A stretch of DNA of 64,000 nt from Clostridium swellfunianum (GCF_023656515.1 NZ_JAMOFV010000006.1:458025-522024), one strand, 5' to 3'. Positions 16,177 to 25,836 are shown, counted from the stretch's first letter. Program-made: numbers and translations. The notes: generated from the sequence alone by a model not told the origin.

Positions 16177-18162
16177 CTATTGTCCCCATATTTTGCCCAG
16201 GGTTTCAGCTCTGGGAACCTCTTGGTGAATTCTATAAATTCTTATATTGTTGTCCTCGTAATAAATCGATAAATTTGAGTGATTAAGCTTGTATTTATCA
16301 ACCCACTGCTGAAGTTCTTCATTTTGTTTTTCTCTCAGAGGATAATCTATAATAGCTGTGAATTGTGTGGTAAAAACCTTTTTTTCCTGAAAAAGAAATA
16401 TATCTGGAGTTTTAGTGAAGGTTGCATCCTTTTTAAAAAACAGATATGGATTGGCACTATCATAAAACTCAGGATCATAATTCTCTAAAAAGTCTCCCAT
16501 AAGCAGATGGTAGCCTTGCCCTGAAACAACAGCATAACCTTCATCCTGTGATACAATCATCCATTCTGTGGGCTTGAAGGCTTTGGTTATTTTAAAATAC
16601 TGCTCTACATTGATGTTGCGCTCCATCTTATAAGGAATAATTGGAGCAGGCTTTATATAGAAAATGCTAAACAGCATAAAGCTTGCGGCTCCAATTAAGG
16701 AAATAACATTTCTTGCTGTTAAGTTCTTAAAGATGCTTATTACTGAATAAAAGGCCATGCCTATTATCACTGGTTCTGTTAAAGGCCAAAAATCAGACAA
16801 ACGAGTGGCTACAACTACGCTTTTTGTTAAGTAGCCTCCAACATAGTAGATTAGAAAAGCTGTTATAGCCGTAAAAAACATAGATATATGCATAAGCTTT
16901 TCTTTTAGGTGCTTAAAGTTAAATAATAAATATAAAAATATAATGGCTAGAGAGGCTAGCCCTATTTTATCCATAAGGCTTAATTCGCGAATAACTATTG
17001 CATTAGAGCTTTCAGTCAAAAAACTTTCTGAGGAAGAATGAAATTTATTGCCGAACAGAAAACCGATTCCAATAGGTATAATAGAAACTATACCGCTTAA
17101 AAAACCTATAAGCATAACCTTATATATAGCTGTCCAATATCTCTTAAAATCCATAAGCATTGCTGTAAGAAGTATTATTGAAACTCCTGCTGCAATAAAA
17201 ACAAAGGATATAGTATGAACAAGACCAGTAACCGCCACCCCTGCAAAGGCTGTGATAAAATCTCTTTTGCTGTTTGTTATTAAGTATCTTAAGAAAAAAT
17301 ATAAAGAAGGAATAACAAACACGTAAGCAAACTCCTGCGAATTTGTTGCCGCTTGTCTTTCTGCACCCCCAGAACCTAAAAGAGGAGTTATTAGGATGCC
17401 AAATAATATAGCGCTTACAATTCCAGCGGTTTTGTTTTTGCAAATTCTAGAGGTTGCAAAATACATTCCAACTGCAGTAAGTACCCCATTTAATGGTCCT
17501 GAGTATCTAAGAATGTAAAGCGGATTAATAAAAGCAAATTTCTGAAGAGTTGCCATATAAATGTGGAAGCCTTGTGGATAAATTCCGTCTACAAATAAAA
17601 TTCTGTTGATAATTGACTTCATCCACTTTAGAGTTACATAGGAATCTGACATAGGAGGTGCTGCATTAATAAAGGCATCATAAAACCTTAAATAAGCTGA
17701 AAACACTAATACAGCAATAAGTAAAAGGGAGCTTAGTAAAGCAATTTTGTTTTTCCAAACTTCAGATACATGCTTCTTAAAACTATTGCACCAGCGTTTT
17801 GTTAAACCTCTAGCATCCTCCTTAAGACTCCTTACACGATCAAGATAATCATAGCCAAGAAGCTTCAGTTTAAATTGTTTATCCAATATGGCAGAAGGAT
17901 TATCTCTAAAAAATTTCAGGTATACATATAAGCAGAGCAAAAATAGAAAAATTCCAAGGAATTCATATAATTTAATAATAACTAAAAAATATCCCATTAT
18001 AATGGTAAGAAAGACCATTATAATGTAGTTTGATATAACATTTTCAAAAGCTGACTCATAATATTTTTTCAATATAACATTAGGAAAAAGTATGAACAGT
18101 ATTAAAAATGCTAATATATAGTGGATTATATTAAACAGATGATTTTGAAGGCTTGAATACAA
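16177..18162 (-). CDS. Large multi-spanning membrane protein, possible GT-C glycosyltransferase
   Basis: The 661-residue protein has about 13 membrane helices and a C-terminal extracytoplasmic domain of about 120 residues. An acidic residue in PMSDSYVTLKWMK lies in the first large outer loop, and the loop IYPQGFHIYMATLQ follows, as in GT-C-type enzymes that use lipid-phosphate sugars. It resembles DUF6541-like proteins, but this assignment is from memory of pattern only. TTG start with AGGAGGTGAT upstream. The GT2/DUF2304 pair downstream would provide a lipid-linked sugar donor. Polymerase or ligase roles are both possible. Confidence 0.6.
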   Translation of the reverse strand: MYSSLQNHLFNIIHYILAFLILFILFPNVILKKYYESAFENVISNYIIMVFLTIIMGYFLVIIKLYEFLGIFLFLLCLYVYLKFFRDNPSAILDKQFKLKLLGYDYLDRVRSLKEDARGLTKRWCNSFKKHVSEVWKNKIALLSSLLLIAVLVFSAYLRFYDAFINAAPPMSDSYVTLKWMKSIINRILFVDGIYPQGFHIYMATLQKFAFINPLYILRYSGPLNGVLTAVGMYFATSRICKNKTAGIVSAILFGILITPLLGSGGAERQAATNSQEFAYVFVIPSLYFFLRYLITNSKRDFITAFAGVAVTGLVHTISFVFIAAGVSIILLTAMLMDFKRYWTAIYKVMLIGFLSGIVSIIPIGIGFLFGNKFHSSSESFLTESSNAIVIRELSLMDKIGLASLAIIFLYLLFNFKHLKEKLMHISMFFTAITAFLIYYVGGYLTKSVVVATRLSDFWPLTEPVIIGMAFYSVISIFKNLTARNVISLIGAASFMLFSIFYIKPAPIIPYKMERNINVEQYFKITKAFKPTEWMIVSQDEGYAVVSGQGYHLLMGDFLENYDPEFYDSANPYLFFKKDATFTKTPDIFLFQEKKVFTTQFTAIIDYPLREKQNEELQQWVDKYKLNHSNLSIYYEDNNIRIYRIHQEVPRAETLGKIWGQ

Positions 18163-18173
18163 CTAATCACCTC

Positions 18174-19781
18174 CTATAATGCACAATACAAATAATAATC
18201 AAGCTTCTTTAAAACCTTAATTACATAATAGAATGTGCCTAGACAAAAGACTATTGAACCAACTAATAGCCCAAAAACAGCAAAGTAGAAACCAAACCAT
18301 CTGCTTAAAACAAAGCCTGTTAAAAAGTTGGCTAAAATAGAATAAAGCATTACTTTTGTTACTACAGTGGACTGAGATAAAGAAAACAAAATTACTACAT
18401 TTGATAAGGCTACAGCTAAAATTGAATAGCCAACTAAGGCACAGACAAAAACAAAATAAGTAATATTGCTAAAAGCATAGCTTGATTGAAATATAGAGCT
18501 GCTTCCATTGTTGATATACATAACCAGCAGATATATAATAACTGAGCTTATAATTGCAGAGAAAAAAACTAAAAGCAGGTTTCGTAAATAAAAGCTTATA
18601 TATTTTTGATTTACATTGCTTGCTTCGTTTGAGGAACTGTTTTTTTGCGCTAGTTCTAAGCTTTCCATAAGTCTGCTTACTGTAACCTCGCTTATACCCA
18701 TAGGAAGCATCAGCATAAGTAATGCAAAGTCCAAGCCTAATTCATAGTCGCCTCTAAACCAAATTATATACGGCATATAATCGCCGGTTGTAGACCAAGC
18801 AAGAATTCTATCAATATATAAAAAAGTAAAATATAAAAATCCATAATAGAAAAAAGGCTTTAAGGAATAAAGCATAACGGACTTCCTAGGCATAGGTGGT
18901 GCTATTCCTTTTTCCATAAGCTTTTCATCTTTATTAAAGAAGTAAATTATTAATATAAGGCTTGTAATAGAAATAATTAAAAGTGCGATTATTTGAGAAA
19001 GAATTATATCTAGATTCAATACTCTAAATAAGATGTATACTAAAAAGATTCCAAAGCTTAATATTCCTGTAAAGGTAAGCTCCCTTTTTAAAAGATACGT
19101 AACTGTTATAGAAAGCCAGTTGGAGCTTAGGAATATATAATAAATTGCTGCAAAAAACATCATTTGAAAAGGAATATATTCATAAAACAAATTTAAAATA
19201 ATAAATAATAAGGCTACTATAATGCAAACTATATAGCCTAACCTTACAAAGTAATATGTAGTCCGTTTTGCCATGTTATAAAAGCCTTGGTTTATATAAA
19301 AGAAACCTCGTCTGGCAATTACTTGAGTAAAACCTCCAACTGACATAAAGCTTAAAATTGTTCCTATAGCTATGCTTGTGGAAAGCTCTGTACTTAAATA
19401 CTGATAGGACCATAGGGAGAATCTTAAGGTCAGCATGGCCAATACTGAAATTGCCATTGGAAGTGAGAATATTAAGCCTCTTAAAAAGCTTTTTATAACA
19501 GTCATTGTTTTAACCTTTAAGCTGTCTTTTATATCTTCTGAAAAAGGATGAATGCTTGCATTGTTATGAATCCTGTCCCAGATTATTTGTGAAAGCTCAA
19601 AAATATCTGCTGCTCCAAAGCTTTCTGCTGCTCTTGAATCATTCCAGCCTAGGGATTCTAAAATTGCAGCAATTTCATAATAGTCCTGAGGGGATATTGT
19701 CTTTTCCATAACTGTTTTCATAAGCATTTCAAGAGTTATAGAGTTTTCTTCCTGCATAATGTTAAAATTCTTATGTTCCAT
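18174..19781 (-). CDS. MATE/PST-like polysaccharide transporter, PelG candidate
   Basis: The 535-residue protein has a soluble N-terminal region (about 1-105; TISPQDYYEIAAILESLGW) then about 12 membrane helices with GGFTQVIARRGFFYINQGFY and YGFLYFTFLYIDRILAW. The overall helix count and position directly after pelF suggest the flippase-like PelG, but the sequence does not carry a PelG signature that I can confirm, and the N-terminal extension is unusual. It is three bases from the upstream coiled-coil gene. Together with the MurJ-like protein, the operon has two exporters. Confidence 0.5.
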   Translation of the reverse strand: MEHKNFNIMQEENSITLEMLMKTVMEKTISPQDYYEIAAILESLGWNDSRAAESFGAADIFELSQIIWDRIHNNASIHPFSEDIKDSLKVKTMTVIKSFLRGLIFSLPMAISVLAMLTLRFSLWSYQYLSTELSTSIAIGTILSFMSVGGFTQVIARRGFFYINQGFYNMAKRTTYYFVRLGYIVCIIVALLFIILNLFYEYIPFQMMFFAAIYYIFLSSNWLSITVTYLLKRELTFTGILSFGIFLVYILFRVLNLDIILSQIIALLIISITSLILIIYFFNKDEKLMEKGIAPPMPRKSVMLYSLKPFFYYGFLYFTFLYIDRILAWSTTGDYMPYIIWFRGDYELGLDFALLMLMLPMGISEVTVSRLMESLELAQKNSSSNEASNVNQKYISFYLRNLLLVFFSAIISSVIIYLLVMYINNGSSSIFQSSYAFSNITYFVFVCALVGYSILAVALSNVVILFSLSQSTVVTKVMLYSILANFLTGFVLSRWFGFYFAVFGLLVGSIVFCLGTFYYVIKVLKKLDYYLYCAL

Positions 19782-19783
19782 AA

Positions 19784-20455
19784 TTATTCCGATGTTTCAG
19801 GAAGCTGCATATTAATTATAAGCTCTGCCAGCTTGCCTTCTCTGGTAGCTTCTTCAACTAAGGCTTCAGTTATAACAGAATCTTTTGAAGCCAAAAGCTT
19901 CCCTTCTTTATCCATCAAATCCTCCCCAACTATTTTCCCAACCACATATTTTAAACGGATATCCTTAACCTTGTCTGGCTGTTGACTATCCTCTATTTGT
20001 TTATGCTGCACCAAAGGCTTAAGCTTTGTATTTTTTTCAACGGTATCTGCGCTAGGGTAAAAATTAGAAGGCTCATATTTTTCATAACTAGCTTCTAAAA
20101 TTTCCTCTAGAGAATCATCAAAATCTTCTCCCCAAAACCTTGAAGTGAAAAACTCGTTATCATCCATAATCAGGCTTTCTATAGTGCTTTCTTCATAAAC
20201 CGGAGAGCCTATGGTTTCATTTTCTTCTGGTAAATCACTTGATGCGAAGTTAAATTTATTTTGCAGTTTTTCAAGTGTAGCCTTCATAAGCTGCTGCTGC
20301 TTAAACACAGTTTCAGTTTGCTGTCTAAGTCTTTCTAATTCCTTCTCAAGTTTATTGCTCTCGTCAGTTAAAACCAAAAAGGTTTGTTTGATAGCATCAG
20401 CTTCATTCTTAATAGAAGCATTTGAAGCATTGACACTTATAGCTTTATCTACCAT
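19784..20455 (-). CDS. Coiled-coil protein of the exopolysaccharide operon, unknown function
   Basis: I do not recognise a family. Residues 20-75 form a strong coiled coil (LTDESNKLEKELERLRQQ). An acidic, low-complexity middle follows. The last 50 residues (YVVGKIVGEDLMDKEGKLLA, then ITEALVEEATREGK) resemble the beta-hairpin/sandwich motif seen in RpoC and several membrane-associated assembly proteins. The start is set at ATG 20455, seven bases after GGGAGG; the GTG at 20461 is too close. It lies between pelF and the PelG candidate, so it may scaffold the synthase complex in place of PelD/PelE. That role is speculative. Confidence 0.65.
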   Translation of the reverse strand: MVDKAISVNASNASIKNEADAIKQTFLVLTDESNKLEKELERLRQQTETVFKQQQLMKATLEKLQNKFNFASSDLPEENETIGSPVYEESTIESLIMDDNEFFTSRFWGEDFDDSLEEILEASYEKYEPSNFYPSADTVEKNTKLKPLVQHKQIEDSQQPDKVKDIRLKYVVGKIVGEDLMDKEGKLLASKDSVITEALVEEATREGKLAELIINMQLPETSE

Positions 20456-20488
20456 ATACACCCCTCCCTTCTAAATACTAAAAATTTA

Positions 20489-22222
20489 TTATAATCCCAT
20501 AGCAATAAGCTCTAATTTTGATAATTCGTTAGCTGCTTTCTCGTATTCTCCTGAGTTGTTATATGCTTCTGCTATTTTACCAAGCAGGAAGGGAACTGAA
20601 GGAGAATTGCAATCTATATTAATGGCTTCTTTAAAGGTATAAGCTGCATCTCTATAAAATCCGTATTCAAAAAGAGCTAGACCTCTTTCAATTAGTAGAT
20701 GCTGCTGCATTTTTTTATGTTTAGCTTTAACAGGCAGCTTGCTAGAGTAGGCTTCTAATGAAAGCTGCACATAGCTTTTGTAGTAGGAATCCTGGAAGGC
20801 TTTTGTAGTAAAAAAATTTAAAGCCCTTTCTACAGCGTCTTCACTCATTGAAGCTCTTAGTCTTGAATCTGAAAGCAGTTTGATCATGCCATCAGCCAGC
20901 TTTTTTTTATTGCGAGGAGGAACAACTATACCACAGTTGTCTAAAGCTTCTTTAATGCCTCCAACATCTGTGGCAACCACTGGTTTTCCAGACATCATTG
21001 CCTCTACCACAGAATAGGGAAAGCCCTCTGAGATACTTGAAAGTACAGCAATGTCTCCCGACATATAAGCTTTTGGAACATCGCTTATATGTCCGGCAAA
21101 TATAAAACTATCTCCAAGAGATAATTTGTCCTTAAGCTTTAAACATTCCTCGTAGTAGTCTTGCACTGTAACAGAACCATAAACTACAAATTTTACGTCT
21201 GGTATTTCTTTTTTTACAATAGCAGCAGCCTTTAGTAAAGTTATAATATCTTTTACGGGATCGATTCTAGCAACTGATACTACTGTAGGAGCATTTCTTT
21301 TTGATGCTTCCATGTTGGTGTTTAAAAAGTTTTTTCCTACTCCGTTGTATATAACCCTGATTTTATCCTGCTTTACTCCGAATCGTCTTTCCCATCTTGT
21401 ATTGTAGCTGCACACAGGAGAAATTTGATCTGCGTAATAGTAATTTATATTTACTACTGAATGAATAAGCCTAATTAAAAAGGTGTTAAGGAACGAACTG
21501 TAGCCTCTGCTTGATAAGGACAAGTACTGTTCCCTTAAATAAACTCCATGTTCTGTCAAAATAAAGGGAGTATTATATTCAAGCTTAGCTAGGACACAAG
21601 GTATTCCGCAAAAAGCTGCCGCAGCAGAATGCGTTACATCTACCTTTGGTATTGGGGTATTCAAGACAGTCATAAACCTATACACCCAGCCGAGGCTATT
21701 AATAAGAGAGTAGCTTCCTGCATTGTCTAACCTATAGCTTTCGTCTTTGGAACGTTCCGCAATTAAGTCCTTATAGGTTTCCCAAGTAATTTCAGACTTG
21801 AAACTTTTTTTATAGTCATACTCTTTGAAATATCTATATAATTGATGAAGTGTATTGGCAAATTTTACTGGATTTTTTTCATAGCTTATAATCTCGTCTA
21901 TTAAGTCGATAAATAAAGGTATAAATTTTTCTTTTATAATTTGCTCTGTAGTATTTCTTTGTGCAGTATAAATTTTAGAAAATGGTATATTCAAATGTTC
22001 ATGAGGTTCTTCGGTTCCCCATAAAGGAACTTTAATAAGCTCCGTGTTTTCAGGCAGATTAAATTTTTGTGTAACATAAGGATTCATAATAATGCTGTAA
22101 ACAACAAAATCCATATCCTTATTTAAGCTGCTAAGCAGCATATCACACCAAGTGCTGACACCTCCGTGATGAAAGGGATATGTACCTTCTGTAGTCATCA
22201 TTACCTTTATTTTTTCACTCAT
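20489..22222 (-). CDS. pelF: PelF-type GT4 glycosyltransferase with C-terminal TPR repeats
   Basis: The 577-residue cytosolic enzyme begins with the PelF signature EGTYPFHHGGVSTWCDML (about 12-29). A long N-terminal Rossmann domain contains FILTEHGVYLREQYLSL, and a GT4 C-terminal domain follows with VVSVARIDPVKDI, FVVYGSV and SSISEGFPYSVVEAMMSGKP, whose Glu binds the donor. PelF uses UDP-sugars (GalNAc/GlcNAc in Pseudomonas) to build Pel. Residues 505-577 add two TPR-like repeats (ALFEYGFYRDAAYTFKEAIN), not part of standard PelF; TPRs are found in PelE, so a fusion may replace it. First gene of the operon. Confidence 0.85.
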   Translation of the reverse strand: MSEKIKVMMTTEGTYPFHHGGVSTWCDMLLSSLNKDMDFVVYSIIMNPYVTQKFNLPENTELIKVPLWGTEEPHEHLNIPFSKIYTAQRNTTEQIIKEKFIPLFIDLIDEIISYEKNPVKFANTLHQLYRYFKEYDYKKSFKSEITWETYKDLIAERSKDESYRLDNAGSYSLINSLGWVYRFMTVLNTPIPKVDVTHSAAAAFCGIPCVLAKLEYNTPFILTEHGVYLREQYLSLSSRGYSSFLNTFLIRLIHSVVNINYYYADQISPVCSYNTRWERRFGVKQDKIRVIYNGVGKNFLNTNMEASKRNAPTVVSVARIDPVKDIITLLKAAAIVKKEIPDVKFVVYGSVTVQDYYEECLKLKDKLSLGDSFIFAGHISDVPKAYMSGDIAVLSSISEGFPYSVVEAMMSGKPVVATDVGGIKEALDNCGIVVPPRNKKKLADGMIKLLSDSRLRASMSEDAVERALNFFTTKAFQDSYYKSYVQLSLEAYSSKLPVKAKHKKMQQHLLIERGLALFEYGFYRDAAYTFKEAINIDCNSPSVPFLLGKIAEAYNNSGEYEKAANELSKLELIAMGL

Positions 22223-22275
22223 AATTTTATCCTGCTTTATGTTTAATAGTTATTATTTTTTAGTTAAAAGTGTTT

Positions 22276-22303
22276 ATTATAATACAATAATTATAGCTAA
22301 CAA
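22276..22303 (-). promoter_or_regulatory. Predicted promoter of the exopolysaccharide operon
   Basis: On the minus strand TTGTTA (22303-22298), 16 bases and TATAAT (22281-22276) precede pelF by about 55 bases. No riboswitch is visible in this short leader, so cyclic-dinucleotide control of the operon would be post-translational or by another factor. Confidence 0.5.
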
Positions 22304-22457
22304 TAGTATATGATTCAACAAAAAAAATATTAAATCCTTAATATTCTACAAATTATGACTATAATATTTTTAATAATAAGGCTTAGTTTTGTAATGAATA
22401 GCTTTTTAATACATATACTAAAGTTAACAAAAGATGAAGATGCGGGAGAGTTACTAT

Positions 22458-23003
22458 ATGAAATTCACATTAATTAGATCAACAATGGCTTTATTATGGG
22501 GAATTGGTGCGTATAAATTATCTGATTGGAAAAATTGGAGAAAGTATTATCCCACAATGCTGTTCTTTGCCTGTGGCGATTTAATCTACAAGCTAGTATT
22601 TTGCAATAAGCTTTTATGGGCATTTGAGGCTGATTTTTTAGTAGGCTCCTTGAATGAATTGTTTGTTATATTCACCGTGTTTTTTTTTACTACGTTGATA
22701 TTTTTATCTAAATACCCTAAAAAGTTATCACATCAAATTATATACATAGTGATATGGATAGCAATTTATATGGTTATAGAAATATTTACAACTTCAATAG
22801 GAATGCAGAAAAATTATAATGGCTGGAACTTATGGTGGTCTTTATTACATAATTCTATTCAATTTCCACTATTAAGGCTTCATTATATTAATCCTTTCTT
22901 AGCCTGGATTATTGCATTTATGTTTCTTTTTTTTATAATGTCTAGATTTAATCTTCAATTTTTTATAGGAATGTTGTTGATTAAAGAGCTTTTGTTTAGA
23001 TAA
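22458..23003 (+). CDS. CBO0543-family membrane protein
   Basis: The 181-residue protein has about five membrane helices and aromatic-rich loops (SDWKNWRKYYPTMLFFACGD, YNGWNLWWSLLHNSIQFP), which fit the CBO0543 family of Clostridium and Bacillus membrane proteins of unknown function. The start is ATG 22458 with GGGAGAG eight bases upstream; an earlier ATG at 22434 lacks a site. It is divergent from pelF and followed by a long leader for asnA. Confidence 0.7.
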   Translation: MKFTLIRSTMALLWGIGAYKLSDWKNWRKYYPTMLFFACGDLIYKLVFCNKLLWAFEADFLVGSLNELFVIFTVFFFTTLIFLSKYPKKLSHQIIYIVIWIAIYMVIEIFTTSIGMQKNYNGWNLWWSLLHNSIQFPLLRLHYINPFLAWIIAFMFLFFIMSRFNLQFFIGMLLIKELLFR

Positions 23004-23189
23004 TATGAAGGGAAAAGTAATAGTCAGCCTCTATGAGGAAATTTAAATTCATATAAAAGTAGCATTTGTTTTAATAATGAAAGATATTCTGAAAAATATT
23101 TCAAAAATATATTGATTAATTATTTATTATGGTTTAAAATGAAATAAATTATTAATAGAATTGCATAAAAATGATATACTATTATTAAT

Positions 23190-23469
23190 AGCATTGATAG
23201 GAAGAGTAGTTATAATGAGGTAGTCAAAGCGAGTCAGTGGCAGTGAAAGACTGATACGAAACTTATAATGAAGAACATCCTTGAGCTTCCAAACGAAATT
23301 TTTAAGAGTAGTCTTGGACGGAGCCAAACCGTTATAGCTTGGACAGTATCGAATTATTTTCTACAAGCATGATTCCGTACTGATATAAGGGAGCTTTTTA
23401 GCTAATTTAGGTGGTACCGCGGAAGTATAAGTCTTTCGTCCTATTTTTATAGGATGAAGGGCTTTTTTT
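23190..23469 (+). promoter_or_regulatory. T-box leader, predicted asparagine-specific
   Basis: The T-box AGGTGGTACCGCGG lies at 23409-23422, followed by a terminator (AAGTCTTTCGTCCTA/TAGGATGAAGGGCTT plus T-run, 23429-23469). Stem I starts near 23195. In its 3' side TTATAATGAAGAACATCC offers AAC at 23274-23276 as specifier, an Asn codon, which matches the asnA gene downstream. Uncharged tRNA-Asn would favour the antiterminator and raise asparagine synthesis. Confidence 0.9.
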
Positions 23470-23562
23470 ATTATTTAACTACTGGCCAGGGTTAAATATT
23501 ATTATAGTAAAAGTCTATAGGATTAATTGAGAATATTTAAGCTTATAATAGGAGGAATAATT

Positions 23563-24579
23563 ATGATGAAAGATGGATTGATAATACCAAAGGGATATAA
23601 AGCTTTATTAAATTTAAGGGAAACAGAAGTAGCTATTAAAAAGGTAAAGGACTTTTTTGAGGACGCATTGGCAAAGGAATTAAACCTTACTAGAGTGTCT
23701 GCTCCGCTGTTTGTTGTGCCTGAAAGTGGACTAAACGACGATTTAAACGGTGTTGAAAGAGCTGTAGCCTTTGAAATAAAAGCTGTTAACCATAGAAAAG
23801 CAGAGATTGTTCATTCTTTAGCCAAGTGGAAAAGAATGGCGCTGTATAGATATGATTTTAAGGTTGGAGAAGGTTTATACACAGACATGAATGCTATAAG
23901 AAGAGATGAGGATTTAGATAACCTTCATTCAATTTATGTAGACCAATGGGACTGGGAAAAGGTTATAAAAAAAGAAGAAAGAACTGAAGAAAAGCTAAAA
24001 GAAATAGTTAGAAGCATTTACAGAGTGTTTAAGGCTACTGAAGATTATGTATGCAGGGAGTATCCGTCTATCGAAAAAATTCTTCCAGAGGATATATTCT
24101 TCATAACTACTCAAGAGCTTGAGGATAGATATCCAGAGCTAACTCCAAAGGAAAGAGAAGATGCTATATGCAGGGATAAGACTGCAGTTTTCATAATGAA
24201 GATAGGGGATTTACTGGAATCTGGTGAAAAGCATGATGGAAGAGCTCCAGACTATGACGACTGGCAGCTAAACGGAGATATCCTGTTCTGGAATCCGCTG
24301 CTTGAGAGGGCTATAGAACTGTCATCTATGGGTATAAGAGTAGATGAAGAAGCACTTGAAAAGCAGTTAAAGCAGCAGGGCTTCGAAGAAAGACTAAAGC
24401 TTCAGTTTCACAGCATGCTAATGGAAGGGCAGCTGCCTTATACTGTAGGAGGCGGAATAGGTCAATCCAGAATATGTATGCACTTCCTAAGAAAGGCTCA
24501 TATTGGAGAGGTTCAGGCATCTATCTGGGATGAAGAAATGATTGGCAAATGTGAAGCTTCAAATATTAGATTTTTATAA
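23563..24579 (+). CDS. asnA: Aspartate-ammonia ligase AsnA
   Basis: The 338-residue enzyme is an ammonia-dependent asparagine synthetase, related to class II aminoacyl-tRNA synthetases. Seen: [53 protein letters not shown], and [26 protein letters not shown] near the C terminus (motif 3-like). The length fits the family (about 330). ATG 23563 follows AGGAGGAATAATT; an in-frame TTG further upstream has no site. It is controlled by the T-box just upstream and has its own terminator. Confidence 0.95.
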   Translation: MMKDGLIIPKGYKALLNLRETEVAIKKVKDFFEDALAKELNLTRVSAPLFVVPESGLNDDLNGVERAVAFEIKAVNHRKAEIVHSLAKWKRMALYRYDFKVGEGLYTDMNAIRRDEDLDNLHSIYVDQWDWEKVIKKEERTEEKLKEIVRSIYRVFKATEDYVCREYPSIEKILPEDIFFITTQELEDRYPELTPKEREDAICRDKTAVFIMKIGDLLESGEKHDGRAPDYDDWQLNGDILFWNPLLERAIELSSMGIRVDEEALEKQLKQQGFEERLKLQFHSMLMEGQLPYTVGGGIGQSRICMHFLRKAHIGEVQASIWDEEMIGKCEASNIRFL

Positions 24580-24618
24580 TAGAGTAAAATTTTTTAGAAA
24601 ATATATTACTTAAAAATA

Positions 24619-24667
24619 AACCCTCTAGGATGCAAAAACTCATATTCTAGAGGGTTCATTTTGTTTT
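24619..24667 (+). terminator. asnA terminator
   Basis: AACCCTCTAG pairs with CTAGAGGGTT over a 27-base inner region that pairs further in part; CATTTTGTTTTTTT follows. Confidence 0.8.
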
Positions 24668-24726
24668 TTTGCCAATTGACCCCTTTAAAAACCGCACTGC
24701 TCCTCGTATTGAATAATGAGGGAGTG

Positions 24727-24876
24727 ATGATTGTGAAAATAAATGCATTAATAGAGCCTACTAAATATAATGAAAACAGACAGATTAAAGATACCTATGA
24801 AACTAAAAGGAAAAAAGAGAAAGAAGAACAGTTATCCTTCTCTGAAGTTCTTAAGAGAATGCAAAAATGCGGATAA
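24727..24876 (+). CDS. Small charged protein, unknown
   Basis: This 49-residue frame (MIVKINALIEPTKYNENRQI...) starts at ATG 24727 with GAGGGAG six to nine bases upstream. The sequence is basic and helical with a KRKKEKEEQ stretch and ends FSEVLKRMQKCG. No family is recognised. Good ribosome site and codon pattern support a real small gene between asnA and a palindromic repeat. Confidence 0.5.
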   Translation: MIVKINALIEPTKYNENRQIKDTYETKRKKEKEEQLSFSEVLKRMQKCG

Positions 24877-24915
24877 CAGGTGAAATGCTACATATAATAT
24901 TTAATTGCCTAAAGC

Positions 24916-25016
24916 AAAGGGTTGTCTCAAAACATTATGACTAAAGCAGCGGAAACATAGCTTATATATTTCCGCGGTACTTCTAGCATAAATTGTATTT
25001 TGAGATAACCCTTTTT
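24916..25016. repeat. Palindromic repeat, family copy 2
   Basis: Outer arms AAAGGGTTGTCTCAAAA and TTTTGAGATAACCCTTT enclose an inner hairpin AGCGGAAACATAG...ATTTCCGCGGT. Ends and the inner CGGTA...TAGCATAAA segment resemble copies at 8756-8832 and 63343-63614. Confidence 0.7.
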
Positions 25017-25128
25017 GTTTTGCACTAGTATAAGAAGGATTTTTACCTCTAATAAAGAATATATCTTGTGTACAAAAATCAATAATAAGGATAGACAGTT
25101 ACTGTTTTTATAGAGGTGGGTTTAAAAT

Positions 25129-25836
25129 ATGATGGAATCTGATATAAATATTTTGGTAGTAGAAGATGATGCTGATATAAATGGTTTGCTTTGCAGGATA
25201 TTGAGCAAGCAGGGGTACAAGGTAAGAGGGGCATACTCAGGCACCGAAGCTAAAATGTGCCTTGAAATGCAGGATTATCAGCTTATTTTGCTGGATTTGA
25301 TGCTTCCTGGAGTTTCAGGTGAAGAGCTGATTGCCCATATAAGAAGTGTAAAGACAATGCCTATTATAGTTATCTCAGCCAAGGATTTTCAAGAAACAAA
25401 AATAGATGTATTAAAACTTGGAGCAGATGATTTTGTAGCAAAGCCTTTTGATGTTGAAGAGGTTACAGCAAGAGTACTGGCGCAGCTGAGACGGTTCATG
25501 GTGTTTTCAAAGGCAAAGGAAGAGGATAGCAATATTCTTAGGCATAAGGATTTAATGCTTAATAAGGAAACCATGGAGGTTACGGTTAAAGGAATACATA
25601 TTTCCCTTACAGCAAGAGAATTTTCAATTTTGGAGCTTCTGCTTTCCTATCCTAATAAGGTGTTTACTAAAGCAAACCTATTTGAGCATGTGTGGAAGGA
25701 TAATTACCTTGGAGATGACAATACTGTAAATGTACATATGAGCAATCTGCGTTCTAAAATATCTGCTGCAGATAAGGATACTGAATATGTTCGCACTGTG
25801 TGGGGAATTGGTTTTAAGCTAAGCGATAAAACTTAA
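25129..25836 (+). CDS. OmpR/PhoB-family response regulator
   Basis: The 235-residue regulator has a receiver domain with acidic pocket VVEDDAD, phosphoacceptor Asp56 in LILLDLMLPG, Thr/Ser position VISAKD and Lys105 in VAKPFD. A winged-helix output domain follows (LTAREFSILELLLSYPNKVF, NTVNVHMSNLRSKI, VRTVWGIGFKL). It opens a four-gene operon with an ABC ATPase, a permease and the histidine kinase, a layout used for peptide-antibiotic sensing and export. ATG 25129 or 25132 could both serve after GAGGTGGG. Confidence 0.9.
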   Translation: MMESDINILVVEDDADINGLLCRILSKQGYKVRGAYSGTEAKMCLEMQDYQLILLDLMLPGVSGEELIAHIRSVKTMPIIVISAKDFQETKIDVLKLGADDFVAKPFDVEEVTARVLAQLRRFMVFSKAKEEDSNILRHKDLMLNKETMEVTVKGIHISLTAREFSILELLLSYPNKVFTKANLFEHVWKDNYLGDDNTVNVHMSNLRSKISAADKDTEYVRTVWGIGFKLSDKT

